From JBGAJN01 sp044224905 (GTDB lineage: Bacteria > Verrucomicrobiota > Verrucomicrobiia > Limisphaerales > JBGAJN01), in NCBI GenBank assembly GCA_044224905.1, contig JBGAJN010000003.1, positions 186,001 through 250,000 on the forward strand: a stretch of 64,000 nucleotides of DNA. Reading direction: 5' to 3'. Made by a program: the position numbers and the translations under genes. Each line of letters begins with the position of its first letter. The stretch's first letter is position 1. Below are positions 45,522-53,769 of this stretch, in pieces. Under the pieces are notes generated by a model that was not told the DNA's origin, did no database searches, and worked only from the letters and a program-made list of their open reading frames with translations.

Positions 45522-46080
45522 GACGCATCAAAGCAGTTGGGCGAACCTCCGAAGGAAAGCGAAGCGGACGGACGGCGACGCCGCAACACGGGCAACTAAA
45601 GGAGCTGGATACCTGGAATCCATGACTGCACCTATTGGCTATGCGGAGGTAAATACGACGATCGGGTAATGCGGGCAAGTGAAAACTCAAGCCCTAGCGA
45701 TTCTCCCGTGAGACCAAAACCAGCTGGCAGCGCGGCTGCGCGGCAGCGCCAGTCCAACCAGGTGTTGGTCGAGTGGAAGTGCCGCACAGACGTGATTTTG
45801 CGCTCTTAGTGTCCCCTCTCACACAAATGCGGATACCCGCCTTGGGCCCTGGCATAGGATGGGCGGTAACGCCTTGCAAAAAGCATGCGAAACTGCTGGT
45901 ATTTCCGTCAGGGTAAATACCCTTTGAGACGCGAGGGGCGCATGGATGGTTGGCGGCCGCCGCGATCGAAGGAAAACCCAATCATATGAACCAGATTATC
46001 TCCGCCACAGTTGTGCCCGTTGCGTTGTGCACTCTGGCAGCGACACGGCGGCGCGCGTGATCTTCCTTTCCTTTCCCACC
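45522..46080. other. Gene-free stretch with inverted repeat
   Basis: 559 bp between the XRE gene and the large repeat protein. It contains a perfect GGTATTT...AAATACC inverted repeat (about 45898-45921, 10-base spacer), a candidate operator upstream of the gene at 46081, and a weak GG-N10-GC pair near 45849 that I do not call a promoter. Confidence 0.4.
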
Positions 46081-49000
46081 ATGACAAATTCAACCACCAC
46101 GTCTGCGTTACGCCGCGTGCAAGCCGACGTTGACACCACGCTTCCGGGTGGGGATGGCTGTCCTCGGCTGTCCGCCGACTTCCGAGAGGACGCCTATTTG
46201 TCTGACAGCGGCCCGCTGAGGACAGCGATCCCTACCATCCTTTGCGTCCTTCTCCTTCTGTGTCTTCCGTGGTCAGCCGCGCGCGCGCAGGTGGTGGCCG
46301 ACGGCGCCACCAACACGCTCAACAACGTCACCAACACCTTGGGTGTCAGCGTAACCATTGGCACCAACGGCCCGTTCACCCTGCTTACCATCACCAACGG
46401 CGCGCTGCTGACCAATTCCGGCAATGGGTTCATCGGCCGCAACGTCGGCGCGAACTCCAATCAGGTGCGCGTTACCGGCATTGGCTCCCGCTGGCAGATC
46501 GGCGGCAGTCTGTATGTGGGGTTCAGCAACAACGCGAACCAACTTACCATCAGCGGCGGCGGATTGGTGGGAAATGACATTGGCGAGATTGGCACCACCT
46601 CCGGCAGCACCAACAACCTCGTGTTCGTCACCGGCGCGGGCACGCTCTGGAGCAACCGCGACACGCTGTTGATCGGCAATCAAGGCACCAGCAACCGATT
46701 GATCGTGAGCAACGGCGCCGCCGTGTGGGTGGGGTCCAATGCGTTTCTGGGCTACGCCGCCACCGGTGGGCGCAATCTCGCGGACATCACCGGCACCAAC
46801 TCCCAGTGGCTCATCGCGCGCGACCTTTACGTGGGCCAGAGCAACAGCGGCAACCACCTCCTCATCAGCGACGGTGCGTTCGTCAGCAATCGCACCGCCT
46901 ATCTGGGCTTCACCGGCGCCAGCGCCGGCAACGTCGCGACCGTCACCGGCCCGGGCGCGAACTGGATCAATCGTGGAGATCTGCACGTCGGCTACTCCGG
47001 CAGCGGGAACCAGTTGGTGGTGAGCAATGGCGGCACCGTGAGCGCAAGCAATGTGGTCGTCGGTTCCATCTCCGCATTCCTCAACAACCGCGTCACTGTG
47101 GACGGTGGCACCTTGCGCGCTGTCAACGGGTCCGGCACGGGCGCACTGGACATCCGGCGCGGCACCAACGTGTTCAATGCCGGCCTCATCGAAACGGACC
47201 GGCTGTTGCTCACCAACGGCACGCAGAGTGTGTTCACCTTCAACGGCGGCACGCTCATCACCCACGGCGGCGCAGTGAACAACGCGCAGAGATTCGTGGT
47301 GGGCGCGGGCGGAACCACTTCAGCGATTCTCGACCTGCGGAGCAATGCGCCGCTCGTTCTGAGCAACGGCTTCACTCTCGGTGGAAACACCGCGGCGGCG
47401 GGCAACCAGTTGCTGATCACCAACGGCGGCACTTTGAGCGTCACCGGCACTTCGTATATCGGCACCAATTCGACCACCTCCAACAACCTGGCCGTGGTCT
47501 CCGGGCCGGGTTCCATCTGGACCACCAGCGGCGACCTCCAGATCAGATCGTTTGAGCGCGGGAACCAATTGGTGATCAGCAACGGCGGCACGGTGGTCAG
47601 CGCCAACAGCTATCTCGTCTCGGCCTTCAACGCGGCGCTGGTGACTGGCGTGGGTTCGCTGTGGACCAGCACCAATCTCGGCGTCGGCGGCAACGGCAAC
47701 GGGAACCAGTTGGTGGTGAGCAATGGTGGCATGGTGGACACCATCAACGGCACCATCGGCGGCACCCTTTCCGGTGAAAACGTGGCCGTGGTGACGGGCG
47801 CAGGCTCGCTCTGGACCAACACCTCTGAACTCACTGTGGGCGACTACGGCAGCTGGAGGAACCAATTGGTGGTGAGCAATGGCGGCACTGTCCGCACCGG
47901 CCGGGGCTACGTCGGCCGCGACAACTTCAGCCCAGCATTGGATAGCCGAGAAAACGTGGCGGTGGTAACCGGCGCGGGATCGATCTGGGAAAACAGGCTT
48001 GAACTCTTTGTCGGTCTCCAAGGAAGTGGGAACCAGTTGCTGGTAAGCGATGGTGGCACGGTGGCCAGCATAAGCGGCACCATTGGCTACGGAGATTCCT
48101 TAGATCCGTCGTTCGGCAACAACAACCTTGCGTTGGTGACGGGCGCGGGCTCGCTCTGGACCAACAGCGGCCATCTCTATGTCGGCGACTTCGGCAGCGG
48201 AAACCAGTTGGTGGTGAGCAATGGCGGCGTGGTGGCCGCCGAATTCAGCGACGTCGGCAGCTCGGGGGACAACAACGTGGCCTTGGTCACGGGAGCGGGC
48301 TCGCTCTGGACCAACAGCAGCGGTCTCCGTGTCGGCGACAACGGCGACGGGAACCAGTTGGTGGTGAGCAATGGCGGCACGGTGCGCAACACCGAAGGCT
48401 ACGTCGGCACCTTTGGGAACAACAACGTGGCGTTGGTGACGGGCGCGGGCTCGCTCTGGTCCAACAGCAGCGAACTCTATGTCGGCGTCTCCGGCAGCGG
48501 GAACCAGTTGGTGGTGAGCAATGGCGGCGTGGTGGCCAACGGATCCGGGTATCTGGGCTACAACTCGGGCGCGAATGATAACGTAGTATTGATAACGGGA
48601 GCGAACTCGCTCTGGAGCAACCGCAACGATCTCTTGATAGGGCAACTCGGCAGTGGAAACCAGCTGGTCGTGAGTAATGGCAGCGCGGTGCAAGCTGCCA
48701 GTGGCTACGTGGGTAGGTTTCCGGGTTCTACCAACAATATTCTCCGCTTGGCAAATGGCACGCTGACGGTGGCGAGCGGCTTGACGATCGGCACGAACAA
48801 CATGTTAAGCGGCAGCGGCGCCATCAACGGCACCATTACCAATTTCGGCACCATCACGCCCGGCAACTCACTGGGCAAAATCACCGTCAACGGCAGCCTG
48901 TTCCTCACGAACAGTTCACTGATGAACTTCGAACTCGGCGGCACCAACGCGGGCATGGATTACGACCAGATCGCGGTGACCAACTTCGTGCGGTTCGCGG

Positions 49001-49497
49001 GGAACATGAGCCTGTCGTTGCTGCCCAACTACCTGCCCGATGCGCGCGACACCTTCACGCTCGTGAGCTTCGGCGGTTCCTTGGGTACGTTTAACGGCGT
49101 GTTCAACAATTTCCGCACCAGCTTCCTCACCAACCTGCTGAGCTTCCAGGTGAGCTACGACACCAACCTCGTCCTGAGCAACGTTCGCTACACGGACACC
49201 GACGGCGACGGGCAGGGCGATTTGCAGGAGCAAGCCGCGGGCACGAATCCCAACAGCAGCGCGAGCGAATTGACCGTCACGTCGATCACGCGCAACGGCA
49301 GCGGCCAGAACGTGCTCGTCTTCCAGAGCGTGGCCGGGAAGAACTACCGGATCGAATTCTCGAACGACCTCGCGACTTGGAGCACCGCCACCACCAGTGT
49401 CCCCGCCACCGGCGCGAGCACGCAGTGGACCGACGACGCCACCCTCACCGGCGGACTCCCCGGCACCCAGCGCTTCTACCGCGTGGGCTTGCAGTAA
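46081..49497 (+). CDS. T5SS/PEP-CTERM-associated repeat surface protein (1138 aa)
   Basis: The start at 46081 is the first plausible ATG, but residues 20-55 come from a palindromic element (46150-46236); the true signal peptide is the following TILCVLLLLCLPWSAARAQ, and a TTG at 46198 just before it is an alternative start. The mature protein is about a dozen ~55-60-residue copies of the pattern NQLVVSNGGTVxxxxGYVGxxxxNNVALVTGAGSLWTNSSELYVG, the T5SS/PEP-CTERM-associated repeat, which should build a long beta-helix. Later comes a passenger-like cap (TFTLVSFGGSLGTFNGVFNNF), a DTDGDGQGDLQEQ calcium segment and the shared tail ending RFYRVGLQ. It has no beta-barrel and no PEP-CTERM anchor. Confidence 0.85.
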   Translation: MTNSTTTSALRRVQADVDTTLPGGDGCPRLSADFREDAYLSDSGPLRTAIPTILCVLLLLCLPWSAARAQVVADGATNTLNNVTNTLGVSVTIGTNGPFTLLTITNGALLTNSGNGFIGRNVGANSNQVRVTGIGSRWQIGGSLYVGFSNNANQLTISGGGLVGNDIGEIGTTSGSTNNLVFVTGAGTLWSNRDTLLIGNQGTSNRLIVSNGAAVWVGSNAFLGYAATGGRNLADITGTNSQWLIARDLYVGQSNSGNHLLISDGAFVSNRTAYLGFTGASAGNVATVTGPGANWINRGDLHVGYSGSGNQLVVSNGGTVSASNVVVGSISAFLNNRVTVDGGTLRAVNGSGTGALDIRRGTNVFNAGLIETDRLLLTNGTQSVFTFNGGTLITHGGAVNNAQRFVVGAGGTTSAILDLRSNAPLVLSNGFTLGGNTAAAGNQLLITNGGTLSVTGTSYIGTNSTTSNNLAVVSGPGSIWTTSGDLQIRSFERGNQLVISNGGTVVSANSYLVSAFNAALVTGVGSLWTSTNLGVGGNGNGNQLVVSNGGMVDTINGTIGGTLSGENVAVVTGAGSLWTNTSELTVGDYGSWRNQLVVSNGGTVRTGRGYVGRDNFSPALDSRENVAVVTGAGSIWENRLELFVGLQGSGNQLLVSDGGTVASISGTIGYGDSLDPSFGNNNLALVTGAGSLWTNSGHLYVGDFGSGNQLVVSNGGVVAAEFSDVGSSGDNNVALVTGAGSLWTNSSGLRVGDNGDGNQLVVSNGGTVRNTEGYVGTFGNNNVALVTGAGSLWSNSSELYVGVSGSGNQLVVSNGGVVANGSGYLGYNSGANDNVVLITGANSLWSNRNDLLIGQLGSGNQLVVSNGSAVQAASGYVGRFPGSTNNILRLANGTLTVASGLTIGTNNMLSGSGAINGTITNFGTITPGNSLGKITVNGSLFLTNSSLMNFELGGTNAGMDYDQIAVTNFVRFAGNMSLSLLPNYLPDARDTFTLVSFGGSLGTFNGVFNNFRTSFLTNLLSFQVSYDTNLVLSNVRYTDTDGDGQGDLQEQAAGTNPNSSASELTVTSITRNGSGQNVLVFQSVAGKNYRIEFSNDLATWSTATTSVPATGASTQWTDDATLTGGLPGTQRFYRVGLQ
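46150..46236. repeat. Palindromic GTAGGG-family element inside a reading frame
   Basis: GGGGATGGCTGTCCTCGGC (46150-46168) pairs with GCTGAGGACAGCGATCCCT (46215-46233). It lies in the N-terminal coding part of the gene at 46081 and keeps the frame open. Confidence 0.75.
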
Positions 49498-49553
49498 GGT
49501 AGGTCGGGTATCTCGCGCGTTCATCGGCTCGGAGAGCAGGCCCTACAAAGTCA

Positions 49554-49609
49554 GTGGGCGTGCCGCCCACGCAAGAACGCGCGGTTTGTTGCGGCGGTTT
49601 ATGACCGCC
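49554..49609. repeat. Short palindromes after the repeat-protein gene
   Basis: GTGGGC-GTGCC-GCCCAC-like stem (about 49554-49570) and GGCGGT-TTATG-ACCGCC (49593-49609), between two convergent genes. They could act as a bidirectional terminator, although no T tract follows. Confidence 0.4.
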
Positions 49610-49643
49610 GATCGGCAGAAGCGTTACGCGCTTCGCGCGTGGG

Positions 49644-52154
49644 TCACCGGTCTCCGTCGCTCGTCTTGTTCACGCGGCTCAGCAATTTCTCCATCGCCTC
49701 CAGCCGCCGCTTCAACTCCGCGTTCTCGGCGCGGGTTTCGTCGAGCTTTTGGTTCAACCCTTGGATCGCCGCCAGTGCGACGCCGCCTTCGTCCACGGTG
49801 GTGATGTGCTTGTCGTCCGGACCGACGCCGAAGGCGGCGTAAAAGTCCTGCGCCATGGGGCCGACGTGACGAGTGCCGGGATCGTTTTTGTAGGTCCACG
49901 TCGTGATGGGCAATTGCGCCACTTTCTCCAAAATGGAACGGCTGTTCACTGCGGAGAAATCCTGTTTGACGTTCCGATCGCTCGTGCTGACCAGCGTGCC
50001 GTTCACGGTGAGGTTGCCCAGGAGCAGCGTCATGGCTGCCTGGCCGCCGCCCGCATTGAAAGTGTTGTCGTTATGCACGCCGCCGGTAAACCAGGCGAAC
50101 CCACCGCTCGCGCCCACCCGCGAGTAAAGGACGCCGCTTTGGATGCCAATGCCAAAGGTCGTGCTAAAGAGGTTGAGCTTCGTGCCGAGTGTGGAGCCAA
50201 ACGACATTTTGGTGTCTCCGCTCAACTGCACACCGCCGTTGGCCCGGATGCAGAACTGGTTGACGCCCGTTGAGGCGAAGTCGACATCCTGCAGGTCGCC
50301 CCAAACGAAACTGCCGGCGTGGTTGGCCTTGGCGCGGCACCCCGCCGCAAAGGCGTAAGTGGCGGCGCTGTTCGAATAACCTCCCGGGATTGTCCCGTAG
50401 CTGGCGCCGTTCAGAATGATGTTGCCGCCGCCGCCGGCGATCGTCGCGTGGACGGCGTCGGGCTGGATGAAGTTGAAGCTGCCGCCGCCGATGGTCGCGC
50501 GTTGAGCGTTGGTCTGAATCACGTTGGCGTAGCCTCCGGCGATCGTCGCGACGTCGGCCAAGGGTTGAATCGTGTTGGCGTAGCCACCGGCGATGGTGGC
50601 TTTGGTGCCGTTGGTTTGAATGGTGTTTTGCACGCCGCCACCGACGGTCGCGTAGTTGGCGCCACCTTGAATTACGTTTTGCAGGCCGCCACTGATCGTC
50701 GTAGCGATGGCAGCGGGCTCAATCGTGTTGCCATAGCCGCCGCCGATCGTGGCGAAGTAGGCGTTGGTTTTAATCGTGTTCACGCCGCCCCCGGCGATGG
50801 TTCCGTAGCTGTCGCTGTCGTTGGGTTGAATCGTATTTTGGTAACCCCCGCCGATGGACGCATAGCTGGAGTGGGTTTGAATCGAGTTGGCAAGGCCTCC
50901 ACCGATCGTGGTGTAGGCGGCATTGGTCTGAATCGTATTGGCGTTGCCTCCGCCGATGGTCGCGGCAGCAGCGAAGGTCCGTATCGCGTTTTGCTCACCG
51001 CCGCTGATCGTCGCCTGGTACGCGCCGGACTGTATCAGGTTGAAGCTGCCGCCGCCGATGGTGGCCCGTTGGCCGTTGTTCTCAATCGTGTTGGCGTAAC
51101 CGCCGCCGATGGTCGCGACGTCGGCATAGGGTTGAATCGTATTGGCGTAGCCGCCGGCGATGGTGGCTTTGTAACCATTGGTTTGAATGGTGTTCTCCAC
51201 GCCTCCGCCGATGGTCGCGTAGGTGGCTCCGCTCTGAATGGTGTTATGCACACCGCCACCGATCGTCGACTCGTCGGCGCCCAGCTGAATGATATTGAGC
51301 GCGCCGCCCGACACGGTGCCGAAGTCCGCGTCGACGCGATTGGTGTAGGAATTGCCGAGATAATTCAACGCGCCGCCGCCCCCGATGGTTGCGCCATAGA
51401 CGCCCGCGCCCACGAGATTCACGGACGAACCCGCCACCACGTTGACGATGTTCGAGTGGGAGGCATCATTGACGGTCGGCTCCAGCCGCAGCGCGCGCAC
51501 GCCGTTGACCTTGAACTCCACCGGCTGATTGTCCGTGGTGCCGAGGAACTGCGTACCCGGCGTCGTGCCGGCGTTGCCGCCAATGCGCCACGCGTTGCTC
51601 AGCAGCATCGACGGCACCGGGCCCACGAGATTGGTAGTGTTGAAATTGGTCAGGCCGGCGGCGTTGCCCGCAAAGGCGTTGGCCGCGTTGCTGAAATTCA
51701 CCGCGCTGCCGTAAGTGCCCGTGAGGCTCGCGGCCGGCAGCGTGCCCGTTACGCCCGCTGCACTGACGCCGCCCGCGAAGATCGCGTACGGGGTGGCGGT
51801 TACGGGTTGGCGTGGAACGAGGTTTGTGAACGCGCCACTGCCAGTGGGGCGCACCGCAATGTCCAGCCAGCGGGGCGTCCCGTCGAAGATGCCGCCGAAG
51901 TCCAACGTGACGTTGAACAAGCCATTGGCCACCGCCACGCTGAGGTTGGTGACCGGTGCCGCAACCGCAGATCCGTTCGTCACGGCGTTGAAGGGAGTGA
52001 TAACTATATCGTGTGGCGTGCGCACCAATTGACCGTTGATGGTGAGAAAGCCTTGATAGGTGAAGGCGGTGCTTTGGGCGCGGGCGGGCTGCGTGGCGGT
52101 GAGCAGGCTGCACAAGATGGCAGCCAATGAGAGCAGAGTGGTGGTGTATTTCAT
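49644..52154 (-). CDS. YadA-head-like repeat protein with S74 self-cleaving chaperone domain
   Basis: 836 residues with a signal peptide (LLSLAAILCSLLTATQPARA). An N-terminal domain (FTYQGFLTINGQLVRTPHDIVI) resembles short phage-tail-like modules. Residues ~250-630 are a long run of ~17-residue repeats of the ATIGGGxxNTIQxxA kind, the left-handed coiled trimeric head fold of YadA/Hia adhesins. The end is a Peptidase_S74 intramolecular chaperone: TSDRNVKQDFSAVN with the catalytic Ser-Asp-Arg region, PITTWTYKND, HVGPMAQDF, and a coiled coil (DETRAENAELKRRLEAMEKLL). Such domains trimerise the protein and cut themselves off. No outer-membrane anchor domain is present. It is convergent with the gene at 46081. 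Confidence 0.85.
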   Translation of the reverse strand: MKYTTTLLSLAAILCSLLTATQPARAQSTAFTYQGFLTINGQLVRTPHDIVITPFNAVTNGSAVAAPVTNLSVAVANGLFNVTLDFGGIFDGTPRWLDIAVRPTGSGAFTNLVPRQPVTATPYAIFAGGVSAAGVTGTLPAASLTGTYGSAVNFSNAANAFAGNAAGLTNFNTTNLVGPVPSMLLSNAWRIGGNAGTTPGTQFLGTTDNQPVEFKVNGVRALRLEPTVNDASHSNIVNVVAGSSVNLVGAGVYGATIGGGGALNYLGNSYTNRVDADFGTVSGGALNIIQLGADESTIGGGVHNTIQSGATYATIGGGVENTIQTNGYKATIAGGYANTIQPYADVATIGGGYANTIENNGQRATIGGGSFNLIQSGAYQATISGGEQNAIRTFAAAATIGGGNANTIQTNAAYTTIGGGLANSIQTHSSYASIGGGYQNTIQPNDSDSYGTIAGGGVNTIKTNAYFATIGGGYGNTIEPAAIATTISGGLQNVIQGGANYATVGGGVQNTIQTNGTKATIAGGYANTIQPLADVATIAGGYANVIQTNAQRATIGGGSFNFIQPDAVHATIAGGGGNIILNGASYGTIPGGYSNSAATYAFAAGCRAKANHAGSFVWGDLQDVDFASTGVNQFCIRANGGVQLSGDTKMSFGSTLGTKLNLFSTTFGIGIQSGVLYSRVGASGGFAWFTGGVHNDNTFNAGGGQAAMTLLLGNLTVNGTLVSTSDRNVKQDFSAVNSRSILEKVAQLPITTWTYKNDPGTRHVGPMAQDFYAAFGVGPDDKHITTVDEGGVALAAIQGLNQKLDETRAENAELKRRLEAMEKLLSRVNKTSDGDR

Positions 52155-52430
52155 AGGTCCGTGGGCCGTGGGATCACCGTGTTAAACCGGTGCCTCCAGG
52201 ATTCTCAGTTCACGGCCTCGGAACCAGAAATGGTAGAGACGACTCCAACCAAACATCCTTTGGAGGCACAAAGCAAGGTGGAAGGTCGCTGAGTCCGTAC
52301 ATTTCCCGGGCGCCGAGGGGGAAACTGGGGCGAGGCGAACGAACGCGCGACGTTCGCACTTCTTCTGACTCCGCCAAGCCGCCCGTTCTCTCCGGTTGCT
52401 TGCGCGGGGGCGATCCGATAGCTTGCCACC

Positions 52431-52976
52431 ATGCCGAATGTTTCTTCCGTTGAACTCGCTCGCGATTGCGAAGCGGTGCAGATCCCTGCGGGGACCGTGG
52501 TCACTTTGCCCAAGGGCACGCCTGTGGATATCACGCAGACTTTGGGCGGGACTTACACGGTGCACGCGCACGGCGGGCTTTACCGCATTGCCACGAAGGA
52601 CGCGGATGCGCTGGGATTGGAAGTGTCGACCGGGGCGACGACTGCGGCCGCGGCCGGCGCGGCGGTTGATGAACAGGCGATGTGGGATACGTTGAAGACG
52701 TGTTACGATCCGGAAATTCCGGTCAACATCGTCGATCTGGGGTTGGTTTATGATTTGCACGTCGAGCCGCTCGCGAACGGCAACAAGAAGGTGAGCGTGA
52801 AGATGACGTTGACCGCGCCGGGTTGCGGCATGGGCCCGACGATCGCGCGTGATGCGCAGATGAAACTGCTCGAGCTCCCGGGAATTGAAGATGCCGACGT
52901 GGCGGTGGTTTGGGATCCGCCGTGGCATCAATCGATGATCACGCCGGCGGGCCGGGCGATTCTGGGTTTGGAATAG
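52431..52976 (+). CDS. sufT: Fe-S cluster assembly protein SufT
   Basis: 181 residues. The N-half (VQIPAGTVVTLPKGTPVDITQTLGGTYTVHAHGGLYRI) is the SufT-specific part. The C-half (~85-181) is a MIP18/DUF59 domain: LKTCYDPEIPVNIVDLGLVYDL, MTLTAPGCGMGP with the conserved Cys, and WDPPWHQSMIT. SufT helps mature Fe-S proteins in the cytoplasm. No other suf gene is in the window. It shares an upstream gap of 276 bp with the divergent S74 gene and may form an operon with the DUF2238 gene 16 bp downstream. Confidence 0.93.
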   Translation: MPNVSSVELARDCEAVQIPAGTVVTLPKGTPVDITQTLGGTYTVHAHGGLYRIATKDADALGLEVSTGATTAAAAGAAVDEQAMWDTLKTCYDPEIPVNIVDLGLVYDLHVEPLANGNKKVSVKMTLTAPGCGMGPTIARDAQMKLLELPGIEDADVAVVWDPPWHQSMITPAGRAILGLE

Positions 52977-52992
52977 GCGTTTTCGCCGCGGC

Positions 52993-53643
52993 ATGGCCAA
53001 TCTTTCCCTGCGGGCGCTGTTCGTGGGCACGATGCTGTTGGAGATGGTGCTCGGCATTGCGCCGCCGTCGGGACGGACGACGTGGGCGCTGGAGAATTTT
53101 CCCATTTGGATTGGCGTGGCGCTGTATCTGGTGACACGCCGGAAGTTTCCGTTGAGCCGTTTGTGCCTCACGTTGCTCTGCCTCCACGCGGTCGTGCTCA
53201 TGGTGGGCGGTTACTACACCTATGCGAAAGTTCCGCTCGGCTTCTGGGTGGAGAACGCGTTCGGGCTCGCGCGCAATCACTACGACCGGCTCGGTCATTT
53301 CACGCAGGGCTTCGTGCCGGCGATTCTCACGCGGGAAATCCTGCTGCGGGTGGCGGGATTGCCGCGCAACGGGTGGCTGCCGTTTCTCACCGTGTGCGTG
53401 TGTCTGGCCTTCAGCGCGAGCTACGAACTCTTCGAATGGTGGACGGCCGTGGTCGGGGGCAGTGCGGCGGACGACTTCCTTGGCACGCAAGGCGACGTCT
53501 GGGATACCCAGTGGGACATGTTCCTCGCGGTGGTCGGCGCGACGACCGCGATGCTCACGTTGACGGGCGTTCATGATCGGTCGATGGCGAAGTTGCCCTT
53601 GGTCCGGAGCCAGAATTCATCGCCGGCGGGTGTGCCGTCGTGA
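52993..53643 (+). CDS. DUF2238 (YjdF-like) membrane protein
   Basis: 216 residues with about five or six membrane spans (LFVGTMLLEMVLGIA, FPIWIGVALYLV, LCLTLLCLHAVVLMVGGYY, WLPFLTVCVCLAFSASYELFEWW, MFLAVVGATTAMLTL). Landmarks DRLGHFTQGFVPAILTREI and SYELFEWW, DTQWDM fit DUF2238, a family of unknown role found next to stress or metal genes. 16 bp after sufT. Confidence 0.9.
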   Translation: MANLSLRALFVGTMLLEMVLGIAPPSGRTTWALENFPIWIGVALYLVTRRKFPLSRLCLTLLCLHAVVLMVGGYYTYAKVPLGFWVENAFGLARNHYDRLGHFTQGFVPAILTREILLRVAGLPRNGWLPFLTVCVCLAFSASYELFEWWTAVVGGSAADDFLGTQGDVWDTQWDMFLAVVGATTAMLTLTGVHDRSMAKLPLVRSQNSSPAGVPS

Positions 53644-53769
53644 GCATCTGCGTCATTGACCCCGCAAAAGTTTTGCCGCCAATATCACGCTGCAACTTGA
53701 TGCACGATCTACGTTCCTGGGCACATTTAGTTCACGCTAACCTTTCACACCGCACCCAGATGGTCCGCC

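Noticed and set aside
45849..45865. Sigma-54 promoter upstream of the repeat-protein gene
   Set aside because: GG-N10-GC spacing fits but the -12 part reads TGGGCG; too weak to call.
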